A DNA stretch of 64,000 nt, taken from Solibacillus silvestris. GTDB lineage: Bacteria > Bacillota > Bacilli > Bacillales_A > Planococcaceae. Numbering within the stretch: position 1 is the stretch's first letter; each line of letters begins with the position of its first letter. The notes under the pieces are model-generated. The model saw only the letters and a program-made list of their open reading frames with translations. It made no database searches and was not told the DNA's origin. The translations under genes were made by a program, and so were the position numbers. The stretch is taken from positions 532,001-596,000 of the forward strand of contig CP014609.1 in NCBI GenBank assembly GCA_001586195.1. Reading direction: 5' to 3'. This document shows positions 51,732 to 60,599 of the stretch, in pieces.

Positions 51732-52460
51732 TTATTGAATTGTTAAACCCATTTGTAAAAAGGCATCTGTTAGGTCTGCTTGGACATTATCGTAAATTGT
51801 TAACGTAACAAACAGGTTTTCGCGCTCAATTACAACTTTTACAACCTTTTCATCTTCTAATAAAGCTTCATATCCAACAATATTTAAAATTTCTTTACGC
51901 TCTGTCAAAGTCGAAGCTAAATCCAGATCTTTCGTGTTTTCAGGAGCAATGGCAGAAATTGTTTCCTTTGCAGCTTCTTTTAACTGATCAAAAGTTACAT
52001 CTTCTTTTTTTACAACTTCAATTTGCATTGACGTTGCTTCATCAGCATTATTTAGTAAACTGTCGACACCTGGTTCTTCTGAAGTCAGTGTATAGTTTTC
52101 TAAATGTTGAATCGTGTAATTCATTTCATCACTTTTTGAAGTTACTACTTTTTCTTCAAACGGCTGGCCATTTGAAATGTATGTCAATGTAGTAGTATCA
52201 CTTTTATCTTCTTGTTCAGCTTTTGTTTCTTCTGATGACTCAGTAGTTTCCTCTTGCTGAGCTGAAGCAGATTCATCGGCCTCGCTTGTCTCGCTCGTTT
52301 CGTTTGTTTCTTGTTCTTCCTCATTTTGCACTTCTTCTGTTTCAGTAGGCTCTTCTTTTGCTGCATTTGTTGTTGTAGGCTCGTCTGTATCCGTATTACA
52401 AGCTGCTAAAAATGCAGATAAAATAACTACGGCACCGACTTGATAAATTGTTTTCTTCAT
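51732..52460 (-). CDS. Lipoprotein with acidic low-complexity linker
   Basis: A 242-residue lipoprotein. The leader ends in the lipobox LAAC at about residue 21. Residues 22-95 are a Glu/Thr/Ser-rich, probably unfolded linker. The C-terminal domain (about 95-242) mixes strands and helices (ISNGQPFEEKVVTSKSDEMN, LLNNADEATSMQIEVVKKED) and has no recognised family. It may act at the cell surface. GGGGGATCC precedes ATG. Confidence 0.8.
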   Translation of the reverse strand: MKKTIYQVGAVVILSAFLAACNTDTDEPTTTNAAKEEPTETEEVQNEEEQETNETSETSEADESASAQQEETTESSEETKAEQEDKSDTTTLTYISNGQPFEEKVVTSKSDEMNYTIQHLENYTLTSEEPGVDSLLNNADEATSMQIEVVKKEDVTFDQLKEAAKETISAIAPENTKDLDLASTLTERKEILNIVGYEALLEDEKVVKVVIERENLFVTLTIYDNVQADLTDAFLQMGLTIQ

Positions 52461-52523
52461 ATGGATCCCCCTTTAACATGTATAGACGAAAATTTAGAAA
52501 GATAAGTTTCTGCTTTAATTGTA

Positions 52524-53135
52524 TCAGAATAATGGTAAAACTAAAAATAATAGTAAAACAAAGACAATATGGGTAACGATAATTAACGGTAAACTTTTTT
52601 TCCATTCATATAACGCTCCCCAAAGCAAACCAGCGATAATAGCTGCAAGTGCACCTGGCAGGAACCCGCTAATTGCTAGAGACAGTGAAAATAGCATAGA
52701 AGTGATTACGACAGCCCAGAAAGGCGTTGTGTATTGTTTTAACTGCTGCTGAACATAGCCTCGCCAAAACATTTCTTCTCCTACAACTACGATAAAAATG
52801 AGCATTAAATAATGGAAAATATTTTGTGGACCATATACATCTAAAAATTTCGATATATCCTTTGATGCGTTTTTATCGAGATAAGGCATTATCATATAAC
52901 CGAGTTTTACAATTCCATACGTAATTGTCCCGTACCCAATTCCGTATATCAAATATTGCCATGTCGGAATACGGTCTTCAAATTTACCTGCCACTAAGCT
53001 GATGGCAATTCCAACTAGTAAGGTAAAGGCATATAAATACCAGAATATCGTCTTTTCATAAAATGTAAAAAACATCATGCTGAAAATAAAAACTAATGCC
53101 AGAAGGAGTGTAATGATTTGTTTTTTGTTTTTCAA
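52524..53135 (-). CDS. CPBP-family intramembrane metalloprotease (CAAX/Abi type)
   Basis: A membrane protein of about 203 residues with six hydrophobic segments. The catalytic motif EExxxR is seen in VVGEEMFWRGYVQQQL, with later family helices LPGALAAIIAGLLWGALYEW and the distal His in IVTHIVFV. Members cleave prenylated or other membrane substrates, or are linked with bacteriocin self-immunity. GGGGAGG is 9 nt before TTG 53135, which is preferred over the longer frame from 53216 because that part lies over the ribosome site. Confidence 0.85.
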   Translation of the reverse strand: MKNKKQIITLLLALVFIFSMMFFTFYEKTIFWYLYAFTLLVGIAISLVAGKFEDRIPTWQYLIYGIGYGTITYGIVKLGYMIMPYLDKNASKDISKFLDVYGPQNIFHYLMLIFIVVVGEEMFWRGYVQQQLKQYTTPFWAVVITSMLFSLSLAISGFLPGALAAIIAGLLWGALYEWKKSLPLIIVTHIVFVLLLFLVLPLF

Positions 53136-53220
53136 TAGCTTCAACCTCCCCTTACGTATCGTAACAAAAATTACCCTTTTTATCATCATCTCAATGTTAA
53201 AAAGGGTAATTTGCATTAAA

Positions 53221-53406
53221 TTATTCGTTATTAGCTAATATTTTATACCGTTTGTGATTAACAACTGTTTTTTCTTCCATTTCTAAATCATGAAAATTAT
53301 CCATAATCGTTATATCAACGATAACGGAATTCTCATTCACTTTTTCAACGACTCCTTTTAAGCCGTCTTTAAACTCGATTATATTTCCAACTTCCGCAAT
53401 TTTCAT
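53221..53406 (-). CDS. ykvS: DUF2187 family protein YkvS
   Basis: A 61-residue soluble protein. It consists of a KOW/SH3-like small barrel (VGNIIEFKDGLKGVVEKVNE, then a hydrophobic strand SVIVDITIM) and a C-terminal VNHKRYKIL. It matches DUF2187/YkvS in size and sequence pattern. The function is unknown; the fold suggests nucleic-acid or protein binding. AAGGGACTG precedes ATG. Confidence 0.85.
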   Translation of the reverse strand: MKIAEVGNIIEFKDGLKGVVEKVNENSVIVDITIMDNFHDLEMEEKTVVNHKRYKILANNE

Positions 53407-53590
53407 ACACAGTCAGTCCCTTCATCGACTACTAATTAACAGTTTGCTTGAAATTATACTACAAAATTCAATTAGTTTGAATAATTTTATTAATTTACTA
53501 GGACATATTTGGAATATATTTAATTTTCCTTTTCAATTAATAGTCTGATATATTGGATTTATACATATAAAAATGGAAAGAGGGTACCAT

Positions 53591-53779
53591 ATGACAGACT
53601 ATAAAACAGTTCTCGATCAATTACGCAATGGCGAATTACAATCTGTGATTATAAAGAAGGAGGAATTTCTTCAGTTTCGTGAACACCTTATTAAGGATGA
53701 ACAATTTAAAAACTTCCGTGGTGAGGCAAAACAAGGTGGGGATGTAGTGTATACATTTTCGGAAAATTCAAGAGCATAA
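53591..53779 (+). CDS. Small conserved-type hypothetical protein (62 aa)
   Basis: A 62-residue protein, MTDYKTVLDQLRNGEL at the start and GEAKQGGDVVYTFSENSRA at the end. It is hydrophilic with no membrane segment. It contains one helix-rich part (EEFLQFREHLIKDEQF) and a glycine-containing strand. No family name was recognised. AGAGGG is placed 8 nt before ATG 53591; the upstream ATG at 53573 has no such site. It stands between ykvS and a spo0E-type gene. Confidence 0.7.
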   Translation: MTDYKTVLDQLRNGELQSVIIKKEEFLQFREHLIKDEQFKNFRGEAKQGGDVVYTFSENSRA

Positions 53780-53869
53780 TTATTGTCGAATTTTGAATGA
53801 TGAAATTTTTGTAAGAAGATTACAAAATGGGTATAATAATGGTAAATGGCTAAAAAAGGAGGAAACAGT

Positions 53870-54055
53870 TTGGGTAGACCTATCTCGAATGAGGCACTAC
53901 TATTGGAAATTGAAGAAAAGCGCAAACAAATGATTCAATCAGGTTTAGAAAATGGTTTACGAAGTGCTAAAACGATACAGCTAAGCGTCCAAGTAGACAA
54001 TCTAATGAATGCTTTTAATCAATCGAGAAGTGCACATCTGTTATTTAAACATTAA
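53870..54055 (+). CDS. Spo0E-like aspartyl-phosphate phosphatase
   Basis: A 61-residue helical-hairpin protein of the Spo0E family, which removes phosphate from Spo0A~P and so delays sporulation. The pattern is LLLEIEEKRKQMIQSGLENG followed by IQLSVQVDNLMNAFNQ, where the family usually has SxELD; here it is SVQVD, with Ser and Asp kept. TTG 53870 lies 7 nt after AAGGAGG, which is itself inside an upstream open frame from 53846. The protein is a little longer at the C-terminus than the minimal family. Confidence 0.8.
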   Translation: MGRPISNEALLLEIEEKRKQMIQSGLENGLRSAKTIQLSVQVDNLMNAFNQSRSAHLLFKH

Positions 54056-54144
54056 ATTGAAAATAATTATAAATTTTATGTTTAAAACAGTGATGAGAAG
54101 GGAAGAGTAATTTTGAACACAGCAACATTCTCATTTCCCCCTTT

Positions 54145-54182
54145 AGAGTAGAAGCGGACCAACGCTACTGCTCTCTTTTTTT
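54145..54182 (+). terminator. Terminator after the Spo0E-like gene
   Basis: GAGTAGAAGCG/CGCTACTGCTC forms an imperfect 11-bp stem with a 6-nt loop and a run of seven T. The rest of 54056-54401 shows no gene. Confidence 0.75.
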
Positions 54183-54401
54183 ATATATGCAGGAAATTTT
54201 AATTTATTCATACACTTTCTTAAATCCAACTAATAAAATATATCATTAGAAGATCTTTCTTTAAGAGGCCACTCCTATGGGATAAGCATATTGGAAACTA
54301 TCCTAGTGAGGGTGTTATTTTTAGAATTATTAAAAAACACTGACATTGAAGTTCTCCCTGAGTTTGTTAAAATAAAAAGAAAATACTAAAGGGGCATACA
54401 T

Positions 54402-55268
54402 ATGGAATCAAAAAAAATAGGGTTTATCGGTACTGGTGTAATGGGGGCAAGCATTGTTATGCATTTGCTGAATGCCGGACATGATGTAACAATTTATACA
54501 AGAACTAAAAGCAAAGCGGCAGATCTTATTTCTGCAGGCGCGAAATGGGCGGAAACACCAGCAGAAGCAAGTAAAGAGCAGGAGATTATCTTTACAATGG
54601 TTGGCTACCCAAAAGATGTTGAAGAAGTTTACATTGGTGAGAAAGGTATTTTTTCTGCTGCGAAAGAAGGTGCAATTGTCATCGATATGACGACATCTGA
54701 ACCGACGCTTGCTAAAAAGCTTTATCATGAAGCAAGGGAACGTGGTTTGCATAGTCTTGATGCACCAGTATCTGGAGGAGACATTGGTGCAAAAAATGGT
54801 ACATTATCGCTTATGATTGGCGGCGACAAAGATGTATTTGAAAAACTGTATCCTATTTTCGAACTGTTTGGACAAAACATTGTTTACCAAGGTGTTGCGG
54901 GCAGTGGGCAACATACGAAAATGTGCAATCAGATTGCGATCGCATCCGGCATGATCGGTGTTTGCGAATCGATGGCTTATGGTTTAAAAGCTGGGTTGAC
55001 GATGGAGGAAGTTCTTCGTTCGATTACAGCAGGGGCAGCAGGGTCCTGGTCGCTATCCAATCTTGCTCCACGTATGTTGAAGGGGAATCTGGAGCCTGGC
55101 TTTTACATTAAACATATTATTAAAGATATAAAGATTGCGCTTGATGAAGCAGAGCGTATGAATCTCCAATTGCCAGGCTTAACTTTAGCGAAATCTATGT
55201 ACGATCAGTTACTTGCAGAAGGCTATGGGGACAATGGGACACAAGCATTAATCAAGTATTACGAGTAA
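54402..55268 (+). CDS. ykwC: Beta-hydroxyacid dehydrogenase (YkwC-like)
   Basis: A 288-residue NAD(P)-dependent dehydrogenase of the 3-hydroxyisobutyrate/tartronate semialdehyde group. The dinucleotide loop GFIGTGVMGASIVMHLLNAGH is at the start; the substrate motif DAPVSGGDIGAKNGTLSLM and the catalytic Lys in GSGQHTKMCNQIA follow. The length equals Bacillus subtilis YkwC. The physiological substrate is uncertain (valine breakdown or short beta-hydroxyacids). AAAGGGG precedes ATG. It appears monocistronic. Confidence 0.9.
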   Translation: MESKKIGFIGTGVMGASIVMHLLNAGHDVTIYTRTKSKAADLISAGAKWAETPAEASKEQEIIFTMVGYPKDVEEVYIGEKGIFSAAKEGAIVIDMTTSEPTLAKKLYHEARERGLHSLDAPVSGGDIGAKNGTLSLMIGGDKDVFEKLYPIFELFGQNIVYQGVAGSGQHTKMCNQIAIASGMIGVCESMAYGLKAGLTMEEVLRSITAGAAGSWSLSNLAPRMLKGNLEPGFYIKHIIKDIKIALDEAERMNLQLPGLTLAKSMYDQLLAEGYGDNGTQALIKYYE

Positions 55269-55361
55269 GTACAAAGGGCACAATAATAGATAGTAGTTAA
55301 ATAGTTCTTATGATACAATGGGATTATTGTAAGCGTGGCAGTTTGGAAGGAGAGACAAGTA

Positions 55362-56267
55362 GTGGAAAATCAGAAAGGGATTTTACTAGAAAGTGGAACA
55401 AATGAGCTTGAGATTGTTGAATTTGAGGTTGCGAATAATAAGTTCGGTATAAATGTAATTAAAGTAAAAGAGATTATTCAGCCAATACCAGTGACATTTA
55501 TTCCACATGTACATCCACACGTTGAAGGTATTATTCAATTACGTGGGGAAGTATTGCCGGTTGTAGATATGTTAAAAGTATTAGGAATCCCTACAGAAAA
55601 CCGAAACCCACAGCAAAAATACATCGTGGCAGAATTTAATAAGCAACGTGTTGTATTCCATGTGGATAATGTTACACAAATTCACCGTATTTCCTGGGAT
55701 CAGATTGAAAAACCTTCAGATATGTATCAAGGCGGATCATCTCAGGTGATTGGCGTCATCAAGTCTCAAGATGAAATGATTCTACTACTGGACTTTGAAC
55801 GAATCATGGTTGACATTAATCCTGAATCCAGCATAAGTGTGGACGATGTTAAAAAGCTTGGCAAGCGTGAACGTACCGAAAAAAAAGTAATTATTGCGGA
55901 AGATTCGCCATTATTGCGCAAATTGTTATTCGATACGATGAATGAAGCAGGCTATGCAAATACGGAGTTTTTTGAAAACGGCCGTGATGCATACGATTAT
56001 CTGGAAGCGCTGGCTAAAGCAGATAAACAGATCGAAAACCATGTACAGCTCGTGATTACAGATATTGAAATGCCCCAAATGGACGGTCATCACTTAACTA
56101 AGAAAATTAAATCACATCCTGATCTTAAAAAACTTCCGGTCATTATTTTCTCTAGTCTAATTACCGATGATTTACGTCATAAAGGTGAGCAGGTAGGAGC
56201 GGAAGAGCAAATTTCGAAACCTGAAATTGCGGAATTAATTTTACAGATGGATAAGTTGATTCTGTAA
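55362..56267 (+). CDS. cheV: Chemotaxis coupling/response protein CheV
   Basis: A protein of about 301 residues that links chemoreceptors to CheA. The CheW-like domain (about 1-150) holds GTNELEIVEFEVANNKFGINV and HPHVEGIIQLRGEVLPVVD. A receiver domain (about 168-300) has the phosphorylated Asp in VITDIEMPQMDG, the Lys in QISKPE and an acidic pair EDSPL. The long frame begins at 55335, but GGAAGGAGAG is 7 nt before GTG 55362, where similarity to Bacillus CheV begins. It sits outside any chemotaxis operon. Confidence 0.93.
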   Translation: MENQKGILLESGTNELEIVEFEVANNKFGINVIKVKEIIQPIPVTFIPHVHPHVEGIIQLRGEVLPVVDMLKVLGIPTENRNPQQKYIVAEFNKQRVVFHVDNVTQIHRISWDQIEKPSDMYQGGSSQVIGVIKSQDEMILLLDFERIMVDINPESSISVDDVKKLGKRERTEKKVIIAEDSPLLRKLLFDTMNEAGYANTEFFENGRDAYDYLEALAKADKQIENHVQLVITDIEMPQMDGHHLTKKIKSHPDLKKLPVIIFSSLITDDLRHKGEQVGAEEQISKPEIAELILQMDKLIL

Positions 56268-56321
56268 AAAAACTTATCTAATAATTGATGCATCGTTTTA
56301 AATTGTATAGAATAATGGGGA

Positions 56322-56357
56322 AGTCGGATACTTGAAAAAGTAATTCCGGCTTTTTTT
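56322..56357 (+). terminator. Terminator after cheV
   Basis: AGTCGGATACTT/AAGTAATTCCGGCT forms an interrupted stem with a GAAA loop followed by TTTTTT. Confidence 0.75.
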
Positions 56358-56457
56358 GTAAACTGAAAATGAAATGATGTATTATGCAAATTTTCTTGAA
56401 GGCGCTTAAAAGAGTGTAATCGAATACAAAGGTATTCAGAAGGAAGTGAAGCGTATT

Positions 56458-57999
56458 ATGAAAAAAATTAAGACAGCCATCATTGATATTGGTTCTAACA
56501 CGATTCGACTTGTACTATATTCCTATAATAAAAACGAAGGGCTAAAGGAATTTGGAAATATTAAAACCGTTGCTCGCCTGCGCACATACTTATTGCCAAA
56601 CGGAGAAATGTCCGAAGAGGGCATTCAGCTACTTGGTGAGACGTTAAGATCGTTCCGCTTAATATTGGCGGACTATCATGTAACAGACGTAAAAGCGGCC
56701 GCAACTGCTGCCGTACGACAAGCGATCAATAATGATAAAATCATCGCCCGTATGAAAGAAGAAACAGGTATTCTGATTGATATTTTAACGGAAGAAGAAG
56801 AGGCATACTACGGCTTTGTTGCAGTAGCCCATTCAATGGATACCCCGTCTGCAGTAACGATAGATATTGGTGGTGGTTCAACTGAAATTACATTATTCAT
56901 CAACAAAAAACTCCAAAAAACGATCAGTTTCCCATTCGGTACGGTTTCTTTAAAGCAAAAGTTTGTAAGCGGTCCGATTATTGATAAAATCGAACGTGAA
57001 AAGCTACGTACGTTTGTAAAGGAACAATTTTCGTCACTAAAATGGATAGTTGATGTAGGATTACCGGTTATTGCAATTGGAGGAAGTGCACGTAATATCG
57101 CACAAGTTCATCAGCAAAAAGTTGGCTATCCGCTATCGGGTGTTCATCAATACGAAATGACTGTGAGCGACTTACAACAATTGCGCGACTATTTGACGGA
57201 ATTTTCGTACGATAATTTGAGACAGCTAGATGGTCTTTCGTCAGACCGGGCAGATATTATCGTTCCGGCATTGGAAGTATTTATGGAGCTTCTGTCTACT
57301 GTAAATTCGAATTCTTTCCAGGTCAGTAAAAAAGGGTTGCGGGAAGGGCTCATTATTAGCCGTGTCTTACAAGGAAATCCCCAGGCCTATGATAAATACA
57401 ACGTTTTTGAAGAAAGTGGCCGGCAGCTTGCGTTAGCTTATGGACGTACGGAGGAGGAAGTACACACACTGGAATCATTGACAGAACAGTTATACCAGGG
57501 CTGCATTAATTTAAAGCTATTTGAATATAGTGAAGTAGATTTACAGCTATTAAAGAAAGCCGCAAAAGTTTATGGAATCGGGGAATATATTGAGCTGGAT
57601 TCCTCCAGCCAGCATACATTTTATTTAATTTCCAATCAATCAATACCGGGCTTGTCCCATATAGATCGGGTTAAACTGGCTCTGCTGGCATCGTATAAAA
57701 ACCGTGACTACTTTTTGCGTTTCGCACGACCATTCGATTCATGGATTTCAAAAGAAGAATTCAAAAAGCTGCGTGATTTTGGCGCAATTTTAAAATTTGT
57801 TTACGCCTTAAATATGACAAAGCGCAATGTCGTAAAAAATATTGCGCTTGAAAAAGTAAACAATCATTTTCAAATAGAAGTACTGACTTCTGAACGGGCA
57901 ATATCGGAACTGGCTCAGGCAGAAAAACAAAAAAAGCATATTGAACGTGTTTTCAAAGGCGAGGTAAAACTTAAGTTCAACGAAGAAAGGCAGGGTTGA
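56458..57999 (+). CDS. ppx: Exopolyphosphatase (Ppx/GppA family)
   Basis: A 513-residue phosphatase that removes terminal phosphates from polyphosphate, and in some members hydrolyses pppGpp. The ASKHA-fold motifs are AIIDIGSNTIRLVLY and VTIDIGGGSTEITLF, with the catalytic Glu in the EEEEAYYGF segment. The C-terminal half is a helical HD-like region (about 300-500). The frame opens at GTG 56446; ATG 56458 follows AAGGAAGTG and is chosen. Its TGA overlaps the start of ppk (TGATATG), so synthesis of both polyphosphate enzymes is coupled. Confidence 0.93.
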   Translation: MKKIKTAIIDIGSNTIRLVLYSYNKNEGLKEFGNIKTVARLRTYLLPNGEMSEEGIQLLGETLRSFRLILADYHVTDVKAAATAAVRQAINNDKIIARMKEETGILIDILTEEEEAYYGFVAVAHSMDTPSAVTIDIGGGSTEITLFINKKLQKTISFPFGTVSLKQKFVSGPIIDKIEREKLRTFVKEQFSSLKWIVDVGLPVIAIGGSARNIAQVHQQKVGYPLSGVHQYEMTVSDLQQLRDYLTEFSYDNLRQLDGLSSDRADIIVPALEVFMELLSTVNSNSFQVSKKGLREGLIISRVLQGNPQAYDKYNVFEESGRQLALAYGRTEEEVHTLESLTEQLYQGCINLKLFEYSEVDLQLLKKAAKVYGIGEYIELDSSSQHTFYLISNQSIPGLSHIDRVKLALLASYKNRDYFLRFARPFDSWISKEEFKKLRDFGAILKFVYALNMTKRNVVKNIALEKVNNHFQIEVLTSERAISELAQAEKQKKHIERVFKGEVKLKFNEERQG

Positions 58000-58000
58000 T

Positions 58001-60175
58001 ATGACAATGAATATGGAAAAGGATCCGTTTTTTGATCCGGAACATGAGGAATTCGAAAATAGTACAAGTTACAGCAACGAGCTGCTTGAGGAAATCGCAA
58101 AGCCCCAGTACTACAATAACCGTGAACTGAGCTGGCTCGCTTTTAATGAACGGGTATTGGAAGAAGCGGAAGATACAAATAACCCGTTGTTGGAACGGAT
58201 GAAATTTTTGGCAATATTCAGTTCCAATTTGGATGAATTTTTTATGGTCCGGGTTGCGGGTTTGCAAGACCAAATTCGTGCTGGCTATCATAAACCCGAA
58301 AATAAATCGGGTTTAACACCGAAAGAGCAGCTTGCTAAAATTGCTGAACGTACGCAAGCATTGGTAAGACGCCAAACAGAAGTATATCGCCATTTAGTGT
58401 ATGAACTTTTACCGAAAGAAAGCGTGCATATACTTGATTTGAAAATGCTGAATGAGCAAGAAAAAAGTTATATTAATGAATTCTTTGAAGAAACGATTTT
58501 TCCTGTCCTTACACCTGTTGCGGTCGATGCCTACCGTCCGTTTCCTACATTATTAGGCCGTACGCTCAATTTATTTGTCATGCTGGAAAACAGCAATGAG
58601 GATTTAGAAAATACTCTGGATAAGGTCGCAATTGTTCAAGTGCCTTCTGTATTGAATCGTTTTATTAAAATACCATCAAAAAGTAAGGAAACGTTGTTTG
58701 TATTATTGGAAGATGTCATTTCAAGTAATATCGACCGTTTATTTTTAGGTTATAAAGTGAAATCGACACAAGCTTTCCGGTTAACGAGAAATGCAGATTT
58801 GACCATTCATGAGGAAGGTGCCCAAGACCTGTTAGTGGAAATTGAAAAGGAGCTGAAAAAGCGCAAATGGGGCGTCGGTTCACGTTTGGAAGTGCGAGAC
58901 GGTGAGATGAATGACGACGTGCTGGATTATTTACTAAATGAATTTGAACTGGGAGAGTCCGATGTTTTCAAAATTGATGGCCCGCTCGACTTAACGGCAA
59001 TGTTCGGCTTTGTCAAAGAGATTTCCGTAGGGCGGGAACATTTGGAATATGAAAGTTTTATTCCGCAGCCGCCTCATGATTTACAGTCGGACGAAAATAT
59101 TTTTGAAAAAGCGTTAACCCAAGATTTATTTTTCCATCATCCTTATGAATCATTTGGCCCGATTGTTGATTTTATTGCAGAAGCAGCGGAAGATCCGAGC
59201 GTTTTGGCCATTAAGCAAACACTGTACAGGGTGAGCGGAAATTCGCCGATTATTCAAGCTTTAAAGCAGGCCGCGGAGAATGGTAAACAGGTGACGGTTT
59301 TAGTAGAGTTAAAAGCACGCTTTGATGAGGAAAATAATGTGCATTGGGCGAAACAGCTTGAACAAGCTGGTTGCCTCGTCATTTATGGGATGAATAATTT
59401 AAAAACCCATTCCAAAATTACACTAGTTGTACGCCGACGCAATGGGAAAATTGAACGCTTTGTTCATTTAGGGACGGGCAATTACAATGATGCAACGGCA
59501 AAGATTTATACGGATATGGGGATTATTACATCGCATAAGGAATTCGGAATTGATGCGACAAATTTCTTTAATTATTTAAGCGGTTATACTGAAAAACCTG
59601 AATTTCATCATATTGTAGTCGCGCCTTTTGATATTCGGGATGAATTCCTAGATTTAATCGATAAGGAAATTGCGTTACATAAAAAATATGGAAACGGGTT
59701 TATCCGGGCAAAAATGAATTCTTTAACCGACAAGGAATTAATGATGAAACTGTATGAAGCGTCGATTGCAGGGGTGAAAATCGAGCTGATTATTCGTGGT
59801 ATTTGCTGTCTGCGTCCAGGCATCCCGGGGATTTCAGAAAATATAACTGTTTTGAGCATTGTTGGCCGTTTCCTGGAGCATTCCCGGATTTTCTGGTTCC
59901 ATCATAACGGGGAGGATAATCTATACTTATCTTCTGCAGATATGATGACCCGGAATATGATTAAACGTGTGGAGATACTGTTTCCCATCTATTCAACGGA
60001 AATAAAATACCGCATCAAGCGTATTATGCTGCTCCAAATTAAAGATAATCAAAAAGTGCGCATTCAGGATTCCAATGGAAAATACCACTATAAAGAAGGC
60101 CATCAAAGTGATCCCCGAATCAACAGTCAGGAAATTTTTTTAGCTGAATCACTCGGTCCGATTATTGAAGAATAG
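58001..60175 (+). CDS. ppk: Polyphosphate kinase 1
   Basis: A 724-residue enzyme that builds polyphosphate from ATP. N-terminal NRELSWLAFNERVLEEA, the head domain with FPTLLGRTLN, and the two phospholipase-D-like catalytic domains are all present. The autophosphorylated His lies in LKTHSKITLVVRR, and VHLGTGNYND and RGICCLRPG are typical. It starts two bases after the ppx stop. A terminator and then the second 21-bp repeat array follow. Confidence 0.96.
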   Translation: MTMNMEKDPFFDPEHEEFENSTSYSNELLEEIAKPQYYNNRELSWLAFNERVLEEAEDTNNPLLERMKFLAIFSSNLDEFFMVRVAGLQDQIRAGYHKPENKSGLTPKEQLAKIAERTQALVRRQTEVYRHLVYELLPKESVHILDLKMLNEQEKSYINEFFEETIFPVLTPVAVDAYRPFPTLLGRTLNLFVMLENSNEDLENTLDKVAIVQVPSVLNRFIKIPSKSKETLFVLLEDVISSNIDRLFLGYKVKSTQAFRLTRNADLTIHEEGAQDLLVEIEKELKKRKWGVGSRLEVRDGEMNDDVLDYLLNEFELGESDVFKIDGPLDLTAMFGFVKEISVGREHLEYESFIPQPPHDLQSDENIFEKALTQDLFFHHPYESFGPIVDFIAEAAEDPSVLAIKQTLYRVSGNSPIIQALKQAAENGKQVTVLVELKARFDEENNVHWAKQLEQAGCLVIYGMNNLKTHSKITLVVRRRNGKIERFVHLGTGNYNDATAKIYTDMGIITSHKEFGIDATNFFNYLSGYTEKPEFHHIVVAPFDIRDEFLDLIDKEIALHKKYGNGFIRAKMNSLTDKELMMKLYEASIAGVKIELIIRGICCLRPGIPGISENITVLSIVGRFLEHSRIFWFHHNGEDNLYLSSADMMTRNMIKRVEILFPIYSTEIKYRIKRIMLLQIKDNQKVRIQDSNGKYHYKEGHQSDPRINSQEIFLAESLGPIIEE

Positions 60176-60178
60176 TAG

Positions 60179-60224
60179 AAAAATTAAAGCTATGGACGAA
60201 ATGTTCAAAGCTTTTTAATTTTGC
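60179..60224 (+). terminator. Terminator after ppk
   Basis: AAAATTAAAGCT/AGCTTTTTAATTTT forms a stem of 10-12 bp with a small asymmetry and a 17-nt loop, within 5 nt of the stop. Confidence 0.7.
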
Positions 60225-60227
60225 CTA

Positions 60228-60440
60228 GAGCTGGGCTAGGGACGGTGGGATTTTATTAGAACAATTATGTAGGATATTAGAATAAAGAACTATGATTTTA
60301 GAAGATCTGAAGGTGATATTAGAACAAAGCGCATACATTTTAGAACATGTTGAAGATATATTAGAACATCATAATTTTATTAGAACAAATAAATTTATAT
60401 TAGACGATTAAATGATATATTAGAAAATCAGAATTTATCG
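60228..60440. repeat. 21-bp-periodic TTAGAA array (second copy of the element family)
   Basis: After the leader GAGCTGGGCTAGGGACGG, nine TTAGAA-type units start at 60256, 60277, 60298, 60319, 60340, 60361, 60380, 60400 and 60420. Steps are 21, 21, 21, 21, 21, 19, 20 and 20 nt. The spacers differ and are AT-rich, unlike the GC-richer spacers of the array at 35560. The leader matches that array. It lies between the ppk terminator and fadH; no gene is seen here. Confidence 0.85.
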
Positions 60441-60559
60441 CTCACTCCATTCCCTTTTAATAAGAAAAAACACTATAAAATCATTTAAAATTACGTGTAA
60501 GTGAGAAATATTTTATATTTTAGTATTTATTTCCCTCCTGTTATAGTAAACTCTATTTA

Positions 60560-60577
60560 TGAATGACTGTTCATTTT
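60560..60577. promoter_or_regulatory. FadR-type operator upstream of fadH
   Basis: TGAATGACTGTTCATTTT agrees with the Bacillus FadR consensus TGAATGAMTANTCATTCA at 15 of 18 positions. It lies 22 nt before the fadH start. FadR represses fatty acid breakdown genes until long-chain acyl-CoA is present. Confidence 0.75.
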
Positions 60578-60599
60578 ATATGCAAAGGGGATGTATGGA

